Origin: Apostichopus japonicus
Taxonomy: Eukaryota > Echinodermata > Holothuroidea > Aspidochirotida > Stichopodidae
Direction of reading: 5' to 3'
Length of the DNA stretch: 64,000 nt
Assembly: GCF_037975245.1 (NCBI RefSeq)
Contig: NC_092569.1
Location: 531,001 to 595,000 of the forward strand
The position numbers and the translations under genes are program-made. Under the pieces are notes generated by a model. It had not been told where the DNA came from and did not search any database. It saw nothing but the letters and a program-made list of their open reading frames with translations. This document shows positions 55,601-58,600 of the stretch, in pieces (position 1 is the stretch's first letter; every line of letters begins with the position of its first letter).

Positions 55601-58600
55601 TTAAAAAGTGAAGGAAGAGCAACAACTAGTTTGAATGATCTGTCTTAAGATGCACTTGCTATATTGTAACAGTTGGGAAAGTTAATTGTGAATAACTGTA
55701 GAGAAGTTGTTGGGGGAGGGTGTGTTATTTGTTTAACTGCAGTAATAGGCCTACATTCTGCATACATCAGAAAGGGTAAACTGGAGGAGCAAATGGTTTT
55801 CAAAATCTGTAGTTCTAGCTCTGCAGTTAATATGTGGATATGAATATTGATATATGTATTGATATATATTGATATATAGCACAGATTATGTCTGTGAATA
55901 TGATTTGCTTTACCTTTTACTTAGAAGAGAACAGTTCAGAGCAAGAAAGTCTGACGTTTTGGCAACCAGCACCAAAATGCCCCCAATGTCACTTTCAGAC
56001 ACCATGCTTCTTCCGAGCAGTGTTTATGTGAATATGTTACTCTCCAGAAGAGCATCATAGATCTGCTTCTGGAGATTTACTTTAAAGTTAAACAACAAAA
56101 TTGTGGAGTTAATTTCATATATTTTTGGTGATATTACTCTCTAAACAAATTTGTGGAGAAGTGAGCTTTATGATTTTTTATATATTTTTGTTAAAAGTTG
56201 ATTTATTTTTTAAATGTGGCATGAAGGTCATTTTTTTTATACCTTTCTTATTTCACCCCCATTCGGTATCAAGCTATCCGACCAAGGTGCGTTATCGGAG
56301 TCGGCATGTGTTTTCATTTTGCCTTTTGTTCTTACTCTGGCTGTTCATTGTTCGCGATCAATTTTCTTAACTTTTTACAGATCTTCTTTATCCTGTCTTG
56401 GAAGAAGTTCAACAACATTGGAATAAAAAATTGTGATGATCTGTTTTGTTGTTGGTGAATGTTCAACTTATTCAGTTGCCTGCAAATAACACTGTATGAG
56501 TTTGCACACCACCCGCTAGCAGACTCGATGAATATGCATGTTGTATCATATCTTGAATATTTATTTTCCAATTCTGATTAGCATGCAAATTCTATTCCCT
56601 TTGTTGCATGTCATGTTATTGGACAATAGCTAGTTTACAGTGCGTTTAGTATTTTATGATTTATTAGAGATTTGCTTTTGTATTAGTTGCATTGATAGAG
56701 AATGGGTGAGATGGGGAGGGGGGGGGGTGGGTGCATTCTTTTTAGTTTTGATTGCTGTTTCTGTAGGCAGTTAGTAATTAGTCATGTATCATACTCATTG
56801 AGGGATTTGTATCACAATGTATTTTTAACTACCAGTAGTAGATAGTCCCGCACGTAAACTAAATGCAGTAATGCCAAGACTAACATTGAGCCATTCCAGT
56901 CTTGTAAGTTATTTAATGGCTGATGTTCCACTAATGAAGGTGGCCTTCTATAGGTAATTCTGCAGGAGGCAATTAATCTTTAGATTTGGGGACGACAATA
57001 TGTTAAGGAATAACAGCCTCAATCTCTCAACATCTGCTCATTAGGGGGACTATATGTTAAGGAATAACAGCCTCAATCTCCCAACCCTTTGCTGATTAGA
57101 TACAATTAGTTAGTTGTTATCCAAACTTATTTCAGAAGTGATTATGATGAAAAGAACAAGAACATTAAGTCAGACATATATACCAGGAAGTTTTTCCATT
57201 TAGTTATTTTATTGTAATATTTTATCTCTTTATAACTGTTGGTTCCTCAAAGCATTAAGTTGATGTGAAGGCGTGGTCAGATTTAATCGGATGTTGTAGC
57301 TTAGGTGTGGTCAGGCTATGTCTGATGTTGTAGCTTAGGTGTGGTCAGGTTATGTCTGGTGTTGTAGCTTAGGTGTGGTCAGGCTATGTCTGATGTTGTA
57401 GCTTAGGTGTGGTCAGGTTATGTCTGGTGTTGTAGCTTAGGTATGGTCAGGCTATGTCTGATGTTGTAGCTTAGGTGTGGTCAGGTTATGTCTGGTGTTG
57501 TAGCTTAGGTATGGTCAGGCTATGTCTGGTGTTGTAGCTTAGGTGTGGTCAGGTTATGTCTGGTGTTGTAGCTTAGGTATGGTCAGGCTATGTCTGGTGT
57601 TGTAGCTTAGGTGTGGTCAGGTTATGTCTGGTGTTGTAGCTTAGGTATGGTCAGGCTATGTCTGGTGTTGTAGCTTAGGTGTGGTCAGGTTATGTCTGGT
57701 GTTGTAGCTTAGGTGTGGTCAGGTTATGTCTGGTGTTGTAGCTTAGGTGTGGTCAGGTTATGTCTGGTGTTGTAGCTTAGGTGTGGTCAGGCTATGTCTG
57801 GTGTTGTAGCTTAGGTGTGGTCAGGTTATGTCTGGTGTTGTAGCTTAGGTATGGTCAGGCTATGTCTGGTGTTGTAGCTTAGGTGTGGTCAGGTTTTTTC
57901 TGGTGTTGTAGCTTATGGTTTATAGTATCCTAGCACCTCATGGTCTGGTCAATGAGTTAAATATTAGATTTGAGGTACTAGATATTTTCATGTACTTTTG
58001 AGTTTTACAAGTAGCTTCCCTTCTGAAATTTCTGATTAATCCTACCTTATCCTGGGATATCCTGTTAGTAATGATCCTGTCAAATTCTGCCACAATTTTG
58101 AACAAGCAATATGGGCTGTTGTTACATACGGAGAGACAAATGGTATGATGACCTATCCACACATTTTATTGAAAGTTTTCAGTTTGAGCTTAAAAATAGG
58201 AATACAAATTGACCAGAATGAGATGTAGTTAGTCCATCTCCAGCCCCCCCTCCCCCACCACAATCTGTTTAGGCAACAGCATATGAAAACACACATGTAG
58301 GGGGAAAGGGTAACTTCAATGCACAGTTTGGTACCTGCTTTTGCTCCTTAGCTCAGACTCTCTCAAGAATCAGGAACAGCTGGTGATTTGAGGAACAGTG
58401 TACTGGTCTCATCAAATAATGTGGGCATTCTGTTCAAAATCGCTAATCCCCCTCCTCCCTCACCCACCCCCCCTTGTGTCAAAGGTTAAGAGGACTTTCT
58501 CTTTTGGCTATTAAACAGTGACAAAGTTTGACTGATGTGAAGAAAACCTTTCTGTTTTCATGTTTCTTGCAAACCTTCTGCGATGAATGTTGTGCTCTGT

